This document shows, piece by piece, positions 24,300-38,500 of a DNA stretch of 64,000 nucleotides (positions within the stretch are counted from its first letter, which is position 1; every line of letters starts with the position of its first letter). The translations under genes were made by a program, and so were the position numbers. The stretch is from contig JAUIRK010000905.1 of NCBI GenBank assembly GCA_030549495.1, positions 253,001 to 317,000 of the forward strand, given 5' to 3'. The notes beneath the pieces were generated by a model. It was not told the origin of the DNA and made no database searches. It worked only from the letters and a program-made list of their open reading frames with translations. The DNA comes from Nectonema munidae (lineage: Eukaryota; Nematomorpha; Nectonematoida; Nectonematidae).

Positions 24300-26339
24300 A
24301 CTCATTAAAAGTTGTTTTTTACTCCGATTAGTTACTTTTGTGTTTTTTGGCAAACCTCAGAAAATAGGAATATCAACAATCTGCGGACAGAGCAAAGTTT
24401 TACTCTGTCATCGCTGATGAGTTACTTTGGTGTTTTGTGGCAAACCTCAGAAAATAGGAATATCAATAATCCGTCATCTAAACGGAAGAAAATATTTGTT
24501 TTTTTTACAAAAAAGGATATTGCTCAATCTTTGTCAACATCTAATGCACCATTAACTACTATGTAGCTTCAAAACACAATCGTTACGAATTTAATTTAGC
24601 AGAAAATGACATTACTCGTGCTTTACTCTACCCTGGTAGACCAAGTAAAATGTCAGATGGTGATAAACTATATTTATTTCAGCAAGTTGTTCGTCCAATT
24701 GGTGCATCATCATTCTGGCCTGTTGAGATGAATAGAAGTGGAAAGACAAGGCAAATAACACCATTTTGTTTTGAAACATATTCATGACTGACATATTCAA
24801 AGCAGTCGTTTTTGTGTTTTTTTGCACTAGAAAATGTCGGCACGTCAAATATCAGCCAAGCAACTAGTGACAGTGCCATGTAGACGCTTTGCCAGATTGA
24901 CTCGCCAGAACGGATATATGTGTGATCCTGCGATTGTTAGGACATCGAGATGATGGTCATTTAGATCCTCCAGTATCAATGAATAACATTGTTAGAGACG
25001 AGGGTTATTTCCGTTCAATGATTCAGCTGTATTCCCTAGTCGACACAAAATTGTTTAATCATCTTTCAACAGCAGATACAAATGCTACATACCTACTACG
25101 CAGAATGAACTTGTATCTTGTATAGCGACTGTGATTTGAAGGAAAAATTTCTCAAGAGGTTTGTAAAGCAAAGTTTTACTCTGTCATCGCTGATGAGGCA
25201 ACTGATCTGTCACTCAAAACTCAACTTTCTGTTAATGTGCGTTACGATAAGATAATGTAATCATAGAACGCTTCTTAGAATTTCCAAATCTAGAATCATT
25301 GAGTCGAGTGGGACTTGCAACAGAAGTATTTCGTTTGCTGTAATGGTCTGGTCTAGATCCAACTTGCTTAGTGGGGCAAGGTTATGATGCTGCTGCAGCA
25401 ATGACTGGAGCTTATAATGAAGTGCAAGCAGAAATCAAGCAATGCTGTGGAAATCAAGCGGTTTGTGTACACCGTGCGGCTCATGCTCTTAACCTAACTC
25501 TAGTGAAAACTTCTGAATTACCAGACATTCGAAAGGCATTCGGCAGCTTAGTCAAGTTCTTCAGATTGAGTGCTGTAAGAACAAAAGTATTGGGGGAAGC
25601 TAATATGCCGCGAACGACATCCCGTTAAAATACCGACTCAAAGTCCCATTCCAACACGTTGAGTGGAAAAGCATGAAGCTATTCATACAGCATATATCCT
25701 GTATTCTGTTGTGTTGGAGGTGTTGCAAGAAATGAGCCAAGAGAAAACTCTGTCATCTATAGATGCGACATCTTGCTTGACTCTTTGACTAAACCAGATT
25801 TTGTTATAACGTTGATCATAATGAATATTCCAGTAGCCTCTTCATTGGAGTATTATCGCCTTTCCATTTATGTGCCTTTCTTGGATGGCATGATTTCTAA
25901 AATGGATGACCATTTTGGAAACCACCGTGCAACTTCTCCTTTGTGGGTTTTACCAGAAAATTTGATCTTAATGCTGTTAAAGAAGGTATTATGCAGTATT
26001 GTGAAATGATAAACGACTGCTTGGATGAAGTAGAACTGGAATTTGAAATGTTAAAGACCTTTTGCAAATCAACTCCTGATTTTCCCCATGACTGCACTTT
26101 AACTCTGCTACTTTTACATATCAGAATATTTTTTTAGTTCCTTATTAAATTGAAATTGTGCATGAATGTTGCACATGTCATAATTAAATATATTTTATGG
26201 AAATATTATTATAAATTTTTACAGTAATGAACTTTAAAAAGCTAAATCAATTACAAAGTTGACAATGAACTATCAACTTTGCCTAATATTTACGTTGAAA
26301 TGCCCCCCCCCCTATGATCAATTGCTGGATCCGCCACTG
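24300..26339 (+). pseudogene. hAT element of the TTF-finger class, transposase broken
   Basis: Transposase pieces in order. About 24590-24780 carries LYPGRPSKMSDGDKLYLFQQ, resembling the N-terminal TTF zinc-finger region. 24922-25125 reads LLGHRDDGHLDPPVSMNNIV and DEGYFRSMIQLYS (LRGHRDD...NFLELL in relatives). About 25165-25260 reads AKFYSVIADEATDLSLKTQ, the catalytic DE(A/S)TD block. 25371-25628 reads LVGQGYDAAAAMTGAYNEVQ and VHRAAHALNL, matching GQ.YDGA..M.G and CHAH.LNL. About 25940-26140 is near the C-terminus. Several frameshifts and stops separate these blocks. The right end is GCTGGATCCGCCACTG, finishing at 26339 (inward CAGTGGCGGATCCAGC, a hAT terminus). The left terminus was not identified, and the 5' part carries an internal duplication (24326-24470). 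Confidence 0.75.
24326..24470 (+). repeat. 90-bp-period internal duplication with transposed 31-bp block
   Basis: A 55-bp segment at 24326-24380 recurs at 24416-24470 with a few changes (both carry GGCAAACCTCAGAAAATAGG). Between the copies, 24391-24421 is identical over 31 bases to 25167-25197 inside the catalytic part of the same element (AGCAAAGTTTTACTCTGTCA and onward). Confidence 0.85.
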
Positions 26340-26520
26340 TTTCTTTCATTTTTTAATTGTCTTAGTTTTACTAGAAAATATCTCATTACTATCACAGCCT
26401 ATTTAGATAAAAGTATTAATCATAGATTTTAATCTGAATTGCATAAAGCTACTATTCCTCTTCAAATATAAAGATTTGGTATATTCTGATTTAATGAAAA
26501 TCCTGATACATTGATTTTAG

Positions 26521-29500
26521 AGTGAAAGTAAGAATATAAGTAGCGAGAACTTCTGCAAATCTTTTCACGAATCCCTCCTCTCAGTTGACCCCTCTCTTAA
26601 AAAAGGCGAACTTCTAATCAAATTTCCTCAAGACGTGGCCTGGAAGGAATACTCCGAATTCACTCTTCTGATTGAGTTCTCGCTTCAAAAGCCGACAACT
26701 GGCATCCACTTTTACACGCTTGCAACTCAGGATGTTGGTAGTGAGCATGAGGCTCCTGTAGAAAATGAAAGCTCTTTGCGGGACAAGCATCTATTCACTT
26801 CCTCCCACAACGATCAGTCTCGCGTTTGGTTTCCTTGCATTGATGACTTCAGTGAACGCCTGACGTGGAGTCTTGAATTCACTCTTCGTATCATTACTTT
26901 TTTTACTTTTTAATTGATTTTGTTTATTTTACAAATAATCAATGACATTTTTTAAATATGAGAAAAATACATTAATTAAATATTAAAATTTTAGAACATA
27001 ACACATAAAAGAGAAATAGTTCCTAATGACTTCGTTTTTTGATTTTATAATATATAAATGCCCAATCAACATATCAGAGTTTTACCATTCCAGTTTTGCG
27101 CCGTCGTACTATGAGAAAAGTAGGTTTGATTCGAGATCGAACTCAAGACCTTGAGTTATCGAAACCCAGTATCTAACTAATCTTACTCACACCCCCTGAA
27201 ACTTTTGGTGCAACACTAATGTTCCACGTAACAAAGCTTGGCAAACCCTCGTCTGTTATTTTAATGACTTTTCGCATTTTACTTTATTTTGTTTTTAAAT
27301 TTATTTATTTAGTTATGTGATTTAAAAACTTATTTTAATAGTTGGAGGATGAACTTTAGTTTTGAAGTGGCATCCATTTATATTTATTGTGTATCACATG
27401 AAGAATAACAAATTCTTTATGTGAACACTTGTAGGGTGGATATGATCACATGAAGGGAAGGGATATTGCCTATTTTAAGTATATCTTTTCAATGAACTAT
27501 TTCTATATTTAGCTCCAGAATTGAAAGTTGTGTCATGTGGGGATCTAGTGGATGTTTCGTATACACCAGATATTTCAAATAAAATTTACACTTTTTCCCT
27601 CAACACTCCAATATCAGCATGTCACATTGGCTTTGCCATTGGCTCTTTTGAGTCGTATGCGTGCCCTGACATGTTAGAAGTTGTTACCTTTTGCTTGCCA
27701 AAGTTGAAGCCTCTCCTCATAACTACGCTTACCAGCCTATACTCTATTTTTGAGTTTTATGAAGAATTGTTGTGTACTCGTTTTCCTTTCACCTGCTACA
27801 AAATTGTCTTTGTAAATAATGCCTACGATCAAGTAATTTGTTCCATCTTTTTGTCTATTTTAGCATCTGAAATTTAATTTTAGGGTGGGGAGCTTTTAAA
27901 AATAATCATCATAACTAGGTGGTAACCATTAATGAAGTTGGACTTTTAAAAGATAATTCGTATTATATTCAATTTCTATATATATATTAGGGTGTTCCAA
28001 AATATCTATTTCAAATAAACTCGAAGGCAAACAAATATAAAATATTAATACTTAATTTTAAGAAAGGGGCTAGGGCCCAATGGCCCCTTCTTAAATACTC
28101 CACTGTATATATATAGAACTCTTCATTCACTAAATGAAACTAATTCTGATTGAACTATACACTAATAGTGATATACAGTCACTCCGTGTGTAACAACTAT
28201 CTCGTTTAGCCACGACTCGTCGTTGCGACGGCCTCTTAAAATAAAAACCCATTACCCGCAATACTGAAAAGAACGCAAAATTTTCAAATAAATAAAAAAC
28301 AGTCAATTTTTAAATAATAAATGTAATATATAAATATTATCAATTGGTATTTTAGAATGTAAGTTTTTTGTATGCTCACCAATAAAACTTCAGAAATTGA
28401 ATTGCCAAAAATATATGTAGTGAGAATGATAAAAGTCCATCAAAAATACTTTGATTTAAAGTAAAAATGCAGTTTTTAAACTTAAACAAGTATTAATATA
28501 CATTCCATGAATAACATAACATAGCATGTAGCACTTTGTCACTTTGCCTACTTCCGAATCTGTGTATATATGCGCATACAGCCATGTAGCCAGCTATTGG
28601 GCACTTGGGGCCGGGCTCTCCATCTATGTTATGGGCCCCACCATCAAAAAATTGAAATTTGCCAATTGAAATGAAATAATGAATTAAATTTCTCTTTGCT
28701 ATGAGAAACGAAGATAAGAAATATTAACCATGATAAAATCTAAAACCTTAACAAAGAAATAGGACACAAGTAGAGAAAGGAGCTTATAAACACAAAGGGA
28801 GGAGTTGTTATAAGCAGCATTTGATGCTTTAATTTTAGACAAAGCCAGTAGGTAAGCATGTATATTAGGGCCCCATTTGGCCCCTCCAAATATAAATTTC
28901 TGGCTACGTTACTGTGCGCATACATGTAAGTCTCTCGATGCGTCCTCGTTTAGCATCAAAATAGCTTAATGACGGGGTCTTATGAACGATACTCTGTTGT
29001 TAAGCGAGGACTGGCTGTACTGAAAATCAGTAATTGAAAAGATCGCCCCTCTTAATCCATCACTGATATATTTATATATAGCATTTTTAGTTCTAAATTG
29101 TCTTTTTTTATAGTATTTTAAAAGACAAATTAGAATTTGAAAAGGCAACTACCTGAAAACATATCTCTTTTCTTTTGACTTCACTCCTAACTGAATTGAT
29201 TCATTTTTTTTAACTTGTGTACATATCATTTTTTTATGCTTTTTTTTCTTGTTTTTAAAATCGATCTTATCTGTGTATGCGTGTGTGTTTTTCGTGTGTT
29301 AATATCCCTTTAGCGAGACTGTACACTACGTACAGTCTAATAATTTAGCAGTAGTTTCGCTTTAAATAAATCATTTGTTCATTCATTTAGAACTTAAAAA
29401 AGCCAAATTAAAATAAAAAAAGACAACTTAGAACTAAAAATATTTTATATTCTCGAGTATTGTGCAATTTTGTGTATTATGTGATTAATTTTTAATCCTA

Positions 29501-32500
29501 ACACGATTTTATCATTCCTCTCGTGTATTATGCGTATTTTTATAGTGGGGGAAAGATAAAGAACTTTTCCAAGAATTATTCAATCATGATATTTGGAATG
29601 TGGGCTTTGATATGGGGGTTTTTTTAATCGATGTTGAAAGAGCTAAATCAGGAATACTTGCAAAGAATTGAAAGTGGTCGTTATAGACATGTTTTCGTTA
29701 AAGCAGCTTTGCGTGCATATATTTACATCTTTTATCCATGTAAATCTTTTTTTTTCACGATTTAACTTTTACTTTTTACTACTTGTATTCTTTTGAGGAC
29801 ATATCAGCATAGTCTACCTCATCAATCTGATGTCGTTTTTATAATTCTTGATTTATTTTCTTGACCTCAATATTTTTAAGATTTCTACATATGCTTCTCT
29901 TTCAATTCTAAGCACCAACTTATTGCACAATCACAAAATTATAGATCAATCGAAAAAAACCCAAGTCATAATCGCTAAGGCAGTGGCTAGACAATTCTTT
30001 GGTTCATTCATCTCAATACATCGCTGGAGGGATTACTGGCTATCTGCAGGAATTTCTGAATATCTTGCCGGCTTGTTCATTCAAAAATTCTTTGGTATTT
30101 ATTTTATTTTAACCTCTTTTCATTCGTTCAGGCCATCTTTGCCGTATTTGAGACCTGAAAGTGCACTCCCGCCATATCTTTGCATAAGGGGTCCGATATA
30201 TTCATTCCAACGTTATAACGAATGGCGATGCGGTAACATATAAGACATGTAACTGGCTGCTGGTAATAAAGGCATTTTTTTATTTGTCTGAAAATTGTTT
30301 CAATATTCTAATTTTTGCCATAATATTTTTTCAACGCATAACCTACTATGACTATTTCATATCAAGTATGATTAACTTAAAAAATAGTTGTTAGAAGAAA
30401 ATAGAATTTATCATTTCTGTTATATGATCACTATATTTTTTTCAATAAGAGTAAAAACCAGTTCCCAAAGTCTTAAAATCTCTGGGCTCGTGGGTGCCAG
30501 TGACAGATTTCTCAAAAGATTGGTTATTGGTCGTTAGGGCATCAGTGAATACCATGAGAAAACATTCAAGACCTATTATTGTCCCTAGAATGGCATTTAT
30601 AAAACAAAATATTGATTATAAATTTGCTCGGATTAATTTTACTATTATTTTAATGGCAAAATGGGAATATAGCTAGAACTTAACGAGTTTTTAGATAGGT
30701 CTTAGCCTCTATTTATTTTTTATTCTATGTATATATTTTCTTACATTTGCAGCCGAACAGAAGTGTTGCCCCCGGAAATATGCCTCCTTTGTTTCCCCGT
30801 CGCTGGGTTTGAAATGGCCTCGATCACGAGTTTTCTCTCTTTCTCACAAAGCGTAGAATATTTGTGCATTAAAAATCATTTTTGCACCCTTGAAATTTAT
30901 CTGTTCCTAAATTTTATGTATAACCAGAAATATGTTGAAAAAAGTTTAAAGAAGATTTACCTAAGGCAGTGGGCGCCAATTTTCTAAACTTCTTGTACCA
31001 CTAAATCTATAGTTTAATATTTGGTGGACCAAAAGAAGTTAAATAGATTTATATATTATAACAATCGGAAAACGTTTATTGGTTTAATATAGAATGGGTA
31101 TATTAGATGTAACAAATTTATCTATCACAAAAGATTGAAATTTTGAAGTTTATTACATACTTTTAGTGTAATATTTCTTCCTACTTGCTTGAAATAAGTT
31201 TGTTGTCTTTTGCCTCCAATGACCTTACTGCAAGAAGGAGAGTTCTTTTTATTTCAAGCCCAGAACGGTATTGACTCTTAATTGCTGTTCAAAATGAAGA
31301 TGTCTTTTCGCACAAATGTTGAAAATTGAATAAAAATTTCCATAGCTTTTTATCCCAGTAATGGGTTTTAACTTTTTATGAAAAGCTAAAAATGGAATCT
31401 TGATAAAAAAATGAATAGAATTTAGCCTTAAGAATATCGTCGCATGAGAGAGAAAGACGAGGCTTTATGCTAAAATTGCTGCTATCTTCAATCTTTACTG
31501 CAAATGGATCTATCATCTACACATTGCCACCCCTGGGATTTTCTTTTGTTTAATAACAACCAAAAATTCTGTCAGTGACTGCAAGTGCTGTTTAAGAATG
31601 GGTACCACTTGCTTGCTAACATCCCCCCTTTTCATATACTCATTGCAAATCTCCTTTAGTCAACAGCATTTGCCACATCGATATTTTATTTTGAAAAGCA
31701 TATTTTCTACTTCGTAGTGTGAACAAGTCATCATCAAAAATATGTCCTTGTAAACAGAGCTGCGGAATCGGAGTCGAATTCGGTGGAGTCCGAGAATTTA
31801 AAGGGATAGGAGTGTCGGAATCGGTTTTTAAGTATTTTAAATAAAGAAAAAAATAGTCTAATTTTTGTACGCATACGGAGTGACCCTTCTTTTGTCGGAG
31901 GTGAAGAGGTGGCGTTTAATTTATTAAGCTTTTAAGTATTTGCTGTTGGATTTTTTTAAGTTGGAGTCAGAGTCGGAGTTATTTTTCCTCCCACTTGCTT
32001 GCAAGCGTATGTTTCGTATATTTAGCAGCGAAAAATGTAAACTAGGAACCCAACCTTGGCTACCCATTCGATTCAGTGTTTTGAAGTTTTGGTATAAAAA
32101 AAATTTTCAAAAAATTTTAAAGTTCTATGTGATGCCATGGCTTTTCTAGTGTAAGCTGACTACATAGACTCTGAATAAGATGGGGATTTTATTATTATAG
32201 ATTGAAAGAATGAAAAATAATTAAGTTGATTTTGTTTTCTACTTTTCTTCTAAAATCAAATGCCTTTAAAATATGTTTTATCATGATATGGACTGTGCTT
32301 TTGACTGACATAAATTTTGAATTATTGATTTTAGGCAACAATGAATACGAATTCACAATATACGAAATCATGAATAAGATATGCAATCAAGAGAACAACT
32401 CTTCACCTGTTGTTCTCTTCCCTCATCATGCACCTTCCGATGCAGGTTCACTTCATGCTTACAAAAGTAGCAGAGATAAGACCAAGTTCTCCGCAAACAG

Positions 32501-35500
32501 TAATATTCTTCGAGAATTTCCTGCTGGCCTTTCTTCTTCGGTGTACGAAGCAATTCAAGAAAAGTCTCACTTTGTGTTTCGAATCATTGAACACAAACTT
32601 GGCAAACAAATGATGATTCAAGTAATGTTTCATAAAGTTCACTAACAAGATTTTCAAAGGATGATATCACTGACTAAAAGATTAAAAATAAGATAGAAAT
32701 TATATTAAATCCAACCACCTAAATACTTTTAGCCACCTCCATCTTTGTAGACAAAATTGTAAAAAATATATAAATCATCACATAAAATTTTTAATTTAAT
32801 TACATTTACTGCTTAATTTAATAAATAGATGGCTATTTAAAATTCTGAATCCAATTATTATTTAGAACTTGCTACTTTCTGATCTATTTTTTATTTCATA
32901 AAAAAAGCATCTGCTAACAATTTAAGGCCAAATTTTTCACTATTTTTGTTTTATTTTATATTATATGCAACGAATTATTGCTTTCAAAATTGTCCAAGTA
33001 TAAACGATTGCCAATCATAAGTTTGTATTGCAAATTTGTTAAACTCTTTTCATCGAATTGTACATTTCATCTTTTCAGTTACACAAGTAATTCTCCTCCG
33101 CCTACAGCGTATTCCCAAAGGAGAATCGGTGGGTTTGATTTCTATCATTCTATCTTTAGCGTCTTCTATAACGCTCACTTCATCCAGCTTCCTTTCTAGG
33201 CCATCTTTTTAGTTGACCCCGCTATTTCTTTTACACATTATGGGCTCTTCACATGCTTTTTGTAGCACAAGTTTTGTTATGATCCAAATATCTTTTTCTT
33301 TTACCCATTTTTAATTTTATTAATTCAGTAATCAAATAGGATAAATATACTAAAAACGCATAGATATCGCGAACTCTGATATTCTGACAATTAGATATAA
33401 AAATGGAAAATGCCCTTATTGGTGATCATTAAAATTCTTGTATTGAAACGTTCACCGAACCGCCTTTCAAAATATTTTATACCCCACGGATTGACCCGCT
33501 GTGCGCTAGTAACTAGTATATATGCCACACATGATCTGAAAAATAAAACTCGCTGTTACCAAATTAGCACTCAATTTGATATATTTTCTAAGAAATTTAA
33601 AAAAATTCAACTTTCAAATACACATTTGTTTACATCCTAAAAATGAATGTTTTTTAAATGGTTATTCTAAATTTGAATCGCGTCTGCTTTAAGATCCCAA
33701 TTTGAGTGAGTTACTTGTGAATAATTATTGCCTGGTGCGTAAGAAACAAGGTTGCAAAATAAAGATTGAACTATCATTCTAATTCTAGGTTCTAAATAAG
33801 CTACTTTCCCTAGCTGTTTCTGCTTCTAAGAAAGCAATTTCTAAAGAAAGTGTAGGAGTGTGGAGTAGCATGCTAGTTTCAACGTCTTCTTTCCTCAAGT
33901 TTATATACACTGTAACAGGTATTTGCCATTTCAGCCTTCACTGGTTAAAGCCTTCATTTTTCTTCCCTACCATATTTTTTATTAGGTAAAGATTTAGACT
34001 CAGTCATGAAGAATTGGGTGTATTGTAGCGGTGTAGCGCACTTCCAAGGCTCCTACTCATTCAGTCGCAAGAGAAACGTGATTGAGATTGAAGTTAAACA
34101 GGAATCGCAAGGTTTTTTATATTCTCCTTAAATTTCCTCCTCTCCTACCTACCATATTGGCAAGCGGAAATTCTTTGCCTACTAGTCTTTGATTGATCAA
34201 AACATTCGAGATCACCAAAAAATTCTTTCAAATAATTTCAACTTTTTAAAGTGAATAAAAAATACATGGAATTTATTAGTGGCAATATCCAATGAGGTAT
34301 TATTGACATATAAACCTAATCATAGTGATAATCAGGAAATTAGTTTTTGCTTTATGAGGGAAATTTTTTGATTTTTTTAAAGAAAAAAAGTGACCAATTG
34401 AAATGATTTTTAATTAAAAAAAACTAACAGCATTAAGTCTAAATATTAAACTTTTTGAAATTTTAATTTTATTTAATTACTATTATTTGTAAAAAAAAGT
34501 TTTCTATTTTTCTACTCTTTTGAAATTTAACTTTATGGTCAAATTATTTTTTGAGATTTTATTGACTTTACATAAAATAGTTTGGACGGTATTGAACTAT
34601 GAAATATCAAAAAAGATCAAACTGTTATAAAATTACTTGTTGCACGTTTTTTTGGTTTAAAAATGGACCTTATTGACAATTGTTCACCCTTATTCCTACA
34701 TTATAATACATCCTTGATAAAGTTAAAAAACAAATGAAATATTTATACAATATTTAATCGATTTTTTCATATGTATTATATTTTACTTTTGCTTTATTCT
34801 ATAATAATGTAATTGCATCTTTTTATGAATGAAAACTTTTGTTATTTTTTTACCATCTCCAGACATTAATCACAGCGATATAAGGGTTCTTCGCCCACAT
34901 AAAATAGCTGAGGTCTCCTTCTCTATCATTGTCAAGCACAAATGCCTTCATGAGAATTGACAGAGTAGCATATCTTCCCTGAATTGGAACATTGGACTCT
35001 CAATACGAAGTAACGCGGCTCAAATGCGCTCTGCAACAATGCAAATTGCTTTAACAAATAGTTTATAGGCTGAGTGTATGAAATGTACTTTTGAGAATAG
35101 AGGTACATTTAATCCAACTCTATTTAAATTTTTACGAAACTCTGAATTAATCAGATTGCCATCATCATGTTTAGTTTCGTCACTTAAAATATTAACTCAA
35201 AATGTTGTTCCAAATGTCCATCTAGAAAAAATAATGAGGATGTTAAATTTAGCATCATCAATGTAAATGTCGGAGTTGCTGAGTTCACTCATACTTCAAA
35301 AGTGCATAGAGGTTCTTGGTTTTTGCAGCTGCCTTGATGTCAATAACTTGAATGTAGAATTCGTTCTACTGCGTTGTCTGCCGTGACCAAAGAACTTTTC
35401 GATGGCCCCATCAGCAAACACAATTTGATTTATTATTTAATTATCAGTACACAATTTATCAGACTTTTGGGCGTGTACCATTGTTTATATACAGTAACCT

Positions 35501-38500
35501 TACACCATAAAATAATGGGACCCAATTTTTATAACCCGAGAGAGCAATTTACTACTTACTACTTATTTTATGGATTCTGTGCTTTTATTCCATTTCTGTC
35601 ATTTCTTTTCTAATAAATGCCTTACAAAACAAAAAAAGTAAATTTTGAATTTTTAAAATTAATGTTTTTCAAATCTTAAAAGATTGAATTTACCTATTTA
35701 GCAAATTCCTTTAAATACGCTGGACCTCTTCAAATTAGAATACAAGAATTTGATGGCTCGTTTCTTCATACAATACAAGTAGAAGAGTCTTCCAAAAAGT
35801 ACGAACTTGCATGCCATTCAAAGTGCAAAAGGTATTGATGAATTTGTAGGCTGATACTGTATTGCCCAATACTAAATTGAATTACTAAATTCTATTGAAA
35901 GGCTTGAGTTTTGATTAGGATGTTCAATCAAACTTTTTAACTAAATTTTACCTACACCCAGTTTATTGCTATGCTTAAATATTTCAAGCAATAAATTAAA
36001 AATATTTCAAAATGAGTGCTTTATTTCAGAATAATTATATTTTTTCATAACTTTTTCCAGTTACGTTTCTTTTAAAATAGAGTAAAATTTTAATTAGTAA
36101 GATCTCTGAATTGTGAATACTTTTAAACTCTTTAAGCCCTTTACTTTTGAAAACTATTTATCTTCTTATCTTTTCAATGGTTTTTTATACAACTTAGAAC
36201 ATGCGATTTTTATTTTATGGCACACTCGTGTCCCAGAAAATAATTTGATTGCTTTGGGAAACTATTTAATTGATTAAAAAAATTTGATTAATTAGAAAGC
36301 AGTTCATTTCATAATTTATTTTTCCGTAGGAATAAGAAGAAGAAAGTTGCGCTGTCAAACGGAGAAGAAATAGAAATGGATTTGTCAAATTCTGATGCAG
36401 AATCTCCCATACTTTGGATTCGTTTAGACCCAAACTTGACAATGTGTCGCGTGATATCCTTTGAGCAACCTGACTACCAATGGCAGTTAATGTTGAAAGT
36501 ATGTCGCGTCTTCTTATTTAGCCTGCTTCCCTAAATGATATGAATTGCGGTAGTATGAAAGAGACGTATGCGCTCAACTCGAGGCGATAACTGCCCTGCG
36601 CTCCTTCTGCACCCCACTCACTCGCTCCGTACTCAACGAAATTATCGAAAATGACTGCACTTATTACAATGTTAGAATCGCTTGTTGCTACGCTCTTAAA
36701 CACGTAAATTCTACATTCTACTTCTACGCTTCAATCTGCATGAAGTGGTGATTTAGGTGGCAAATTCCATGATTAACACTTGGGTAGGGCCTCCTGCAAT
36801 GCTCACCCTTTTTAGAAAGTTATTCGGCTCTCTCTCTTGCCCTGAAATTGTGAAGATAAATGACTTTTCAAACTTTCAAGCATATTTTGTGCAAAAAGAA
36901 ATGATAATTGCTATATCACAACTACGAAACATCCACGCAGTTTGTCCAACCGAAGTTGTTTCCTTCTTACTTGATATCGTTTATTACAATGACAATACTA
37001 AAAATAAGGTTTGTGCTTTCATTCTTTAATTAGCTTGAACACACTTACTGACGAAATCTTACTACTTTTCGCTTTTAGTTTTCTGACTGTTATTATAGAA
37101 AAAGTTTGATTGATGCGTTAGCTTCTTCCATTACCCCTGCTACCACTTTGCCAAAGTCAGAATTTGACCATTTTGAAAATTTATCCAAAGAAATGAAAGT
37201 TTTAATAAAAAACGTAATATCTTTAGTTTTTCTTTTTCTTTATGACTTTTAAACTATCCTATAGTTACTACCTATAGTTATTTTGAAAGTTTGATAATTA
37301 GCAGAAAAGAAATTAGTTAGTAGTAGATCCAGATTGGGAAAATAACGTTCCTTCCTTTGATTTTTGGTTATCGTTATTAACGATAACGAACTAAATATTT
37401 TTTACATTAACAAAAAAGATAACGAAGGGTATTTTTGAAGGGTTGTGTTCGGTTTATCGTTAATTGATTGCGTCCTTCACATGGACTCACATCCTTAAAA
37501 TTATTGGGAGGGGAAGCTTTTTTTTAAAATAATTTTTAGATTTTATTTTAAAGAATTTGTCGGACAAGGAAAAAATTCTTATTATTTTTCATCGGTTTTT
37601 ATCAACCGTAAAACAAGTAAAGTAATATGCAAAGTCAACTCACAAGCCAAATAACGCTTCTGATGTTAAATCGAAAAAATTTAAAATTATTGCTAGAGCG
37701 AAAGCTTTTTTACCCCCTTGGTCTCGCATTTTCATAAGCTTAAACTTAAGTTTTTTATTATAAGTTCTTTTATAAAAATAAAAAATCACATTAACATCTT
37801 GTATAAATGCATATCAAAAGACGTATTCAATACACAAATATATTATCCTACTAACCCTTCTATCTAATCATTTTACTTAGTAACTAACTATGAGTAAAAT
37901 TAACTAAAATATTCCTATTTTTGAAGTGGGATTTATGAACAACACCAATATATACAATAAAACCTCTTTATATTGAACACTTTAGTGTATTGGACTGGAC
38001 ATTAGTGACGACCATATGGCAAACAAAGTGATCATGATTCATGACACACGAACCACTATATTTTATTATTGAAATGGTGTTTTGCTTAAAGTTTCATTTA
38101 GTAAAAGATGTTTACAATTTAATTATAATAATTAAATGGTAAATTTTTTAACCGATCAACTGACAAATCGAATATCTTCAACAATCAAATTTAAATTTGT
38201 CTAAATATTCAAATAAATATGGTGTCACCGTATGAGTCTACGTTCGTTAACTTTCGGTATATCAAATTTTTAATCTGGTGTAATAAATGGTATGGCCTGT
38301 GTGAAACATTCGAAAAATAAATCCAATGTCGTGATTAAAAATTGAAAAAACAACGATATCTTTTCCGTTTCTTTTCGTTAATAATGCTAACGCCTTTTTT
38401 ATATTAATGGTCGTGTTATTTTCACACTCCGTGTTATAAGTAGGAGTATAAAATCAACGTGTTATATATTTTTTTATTCATGACTTCTGAAATTCTGCTA

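Noticed and set aside
24281-26347. TTTCTTTC at 24281-24288 and 26340-26347 as a target duplication of the TTF-class hAT
   Set aside because: The right copy abuts the terminus, but the left copy is not followed by a CAGTGGCGG-like end, and the octamer is simple sequence likely to recur by chance.
32448-32657. Minus-strand ORFs over 32368-32657
   Set aside because: They are antisense to a well-supported TAF2 exon.
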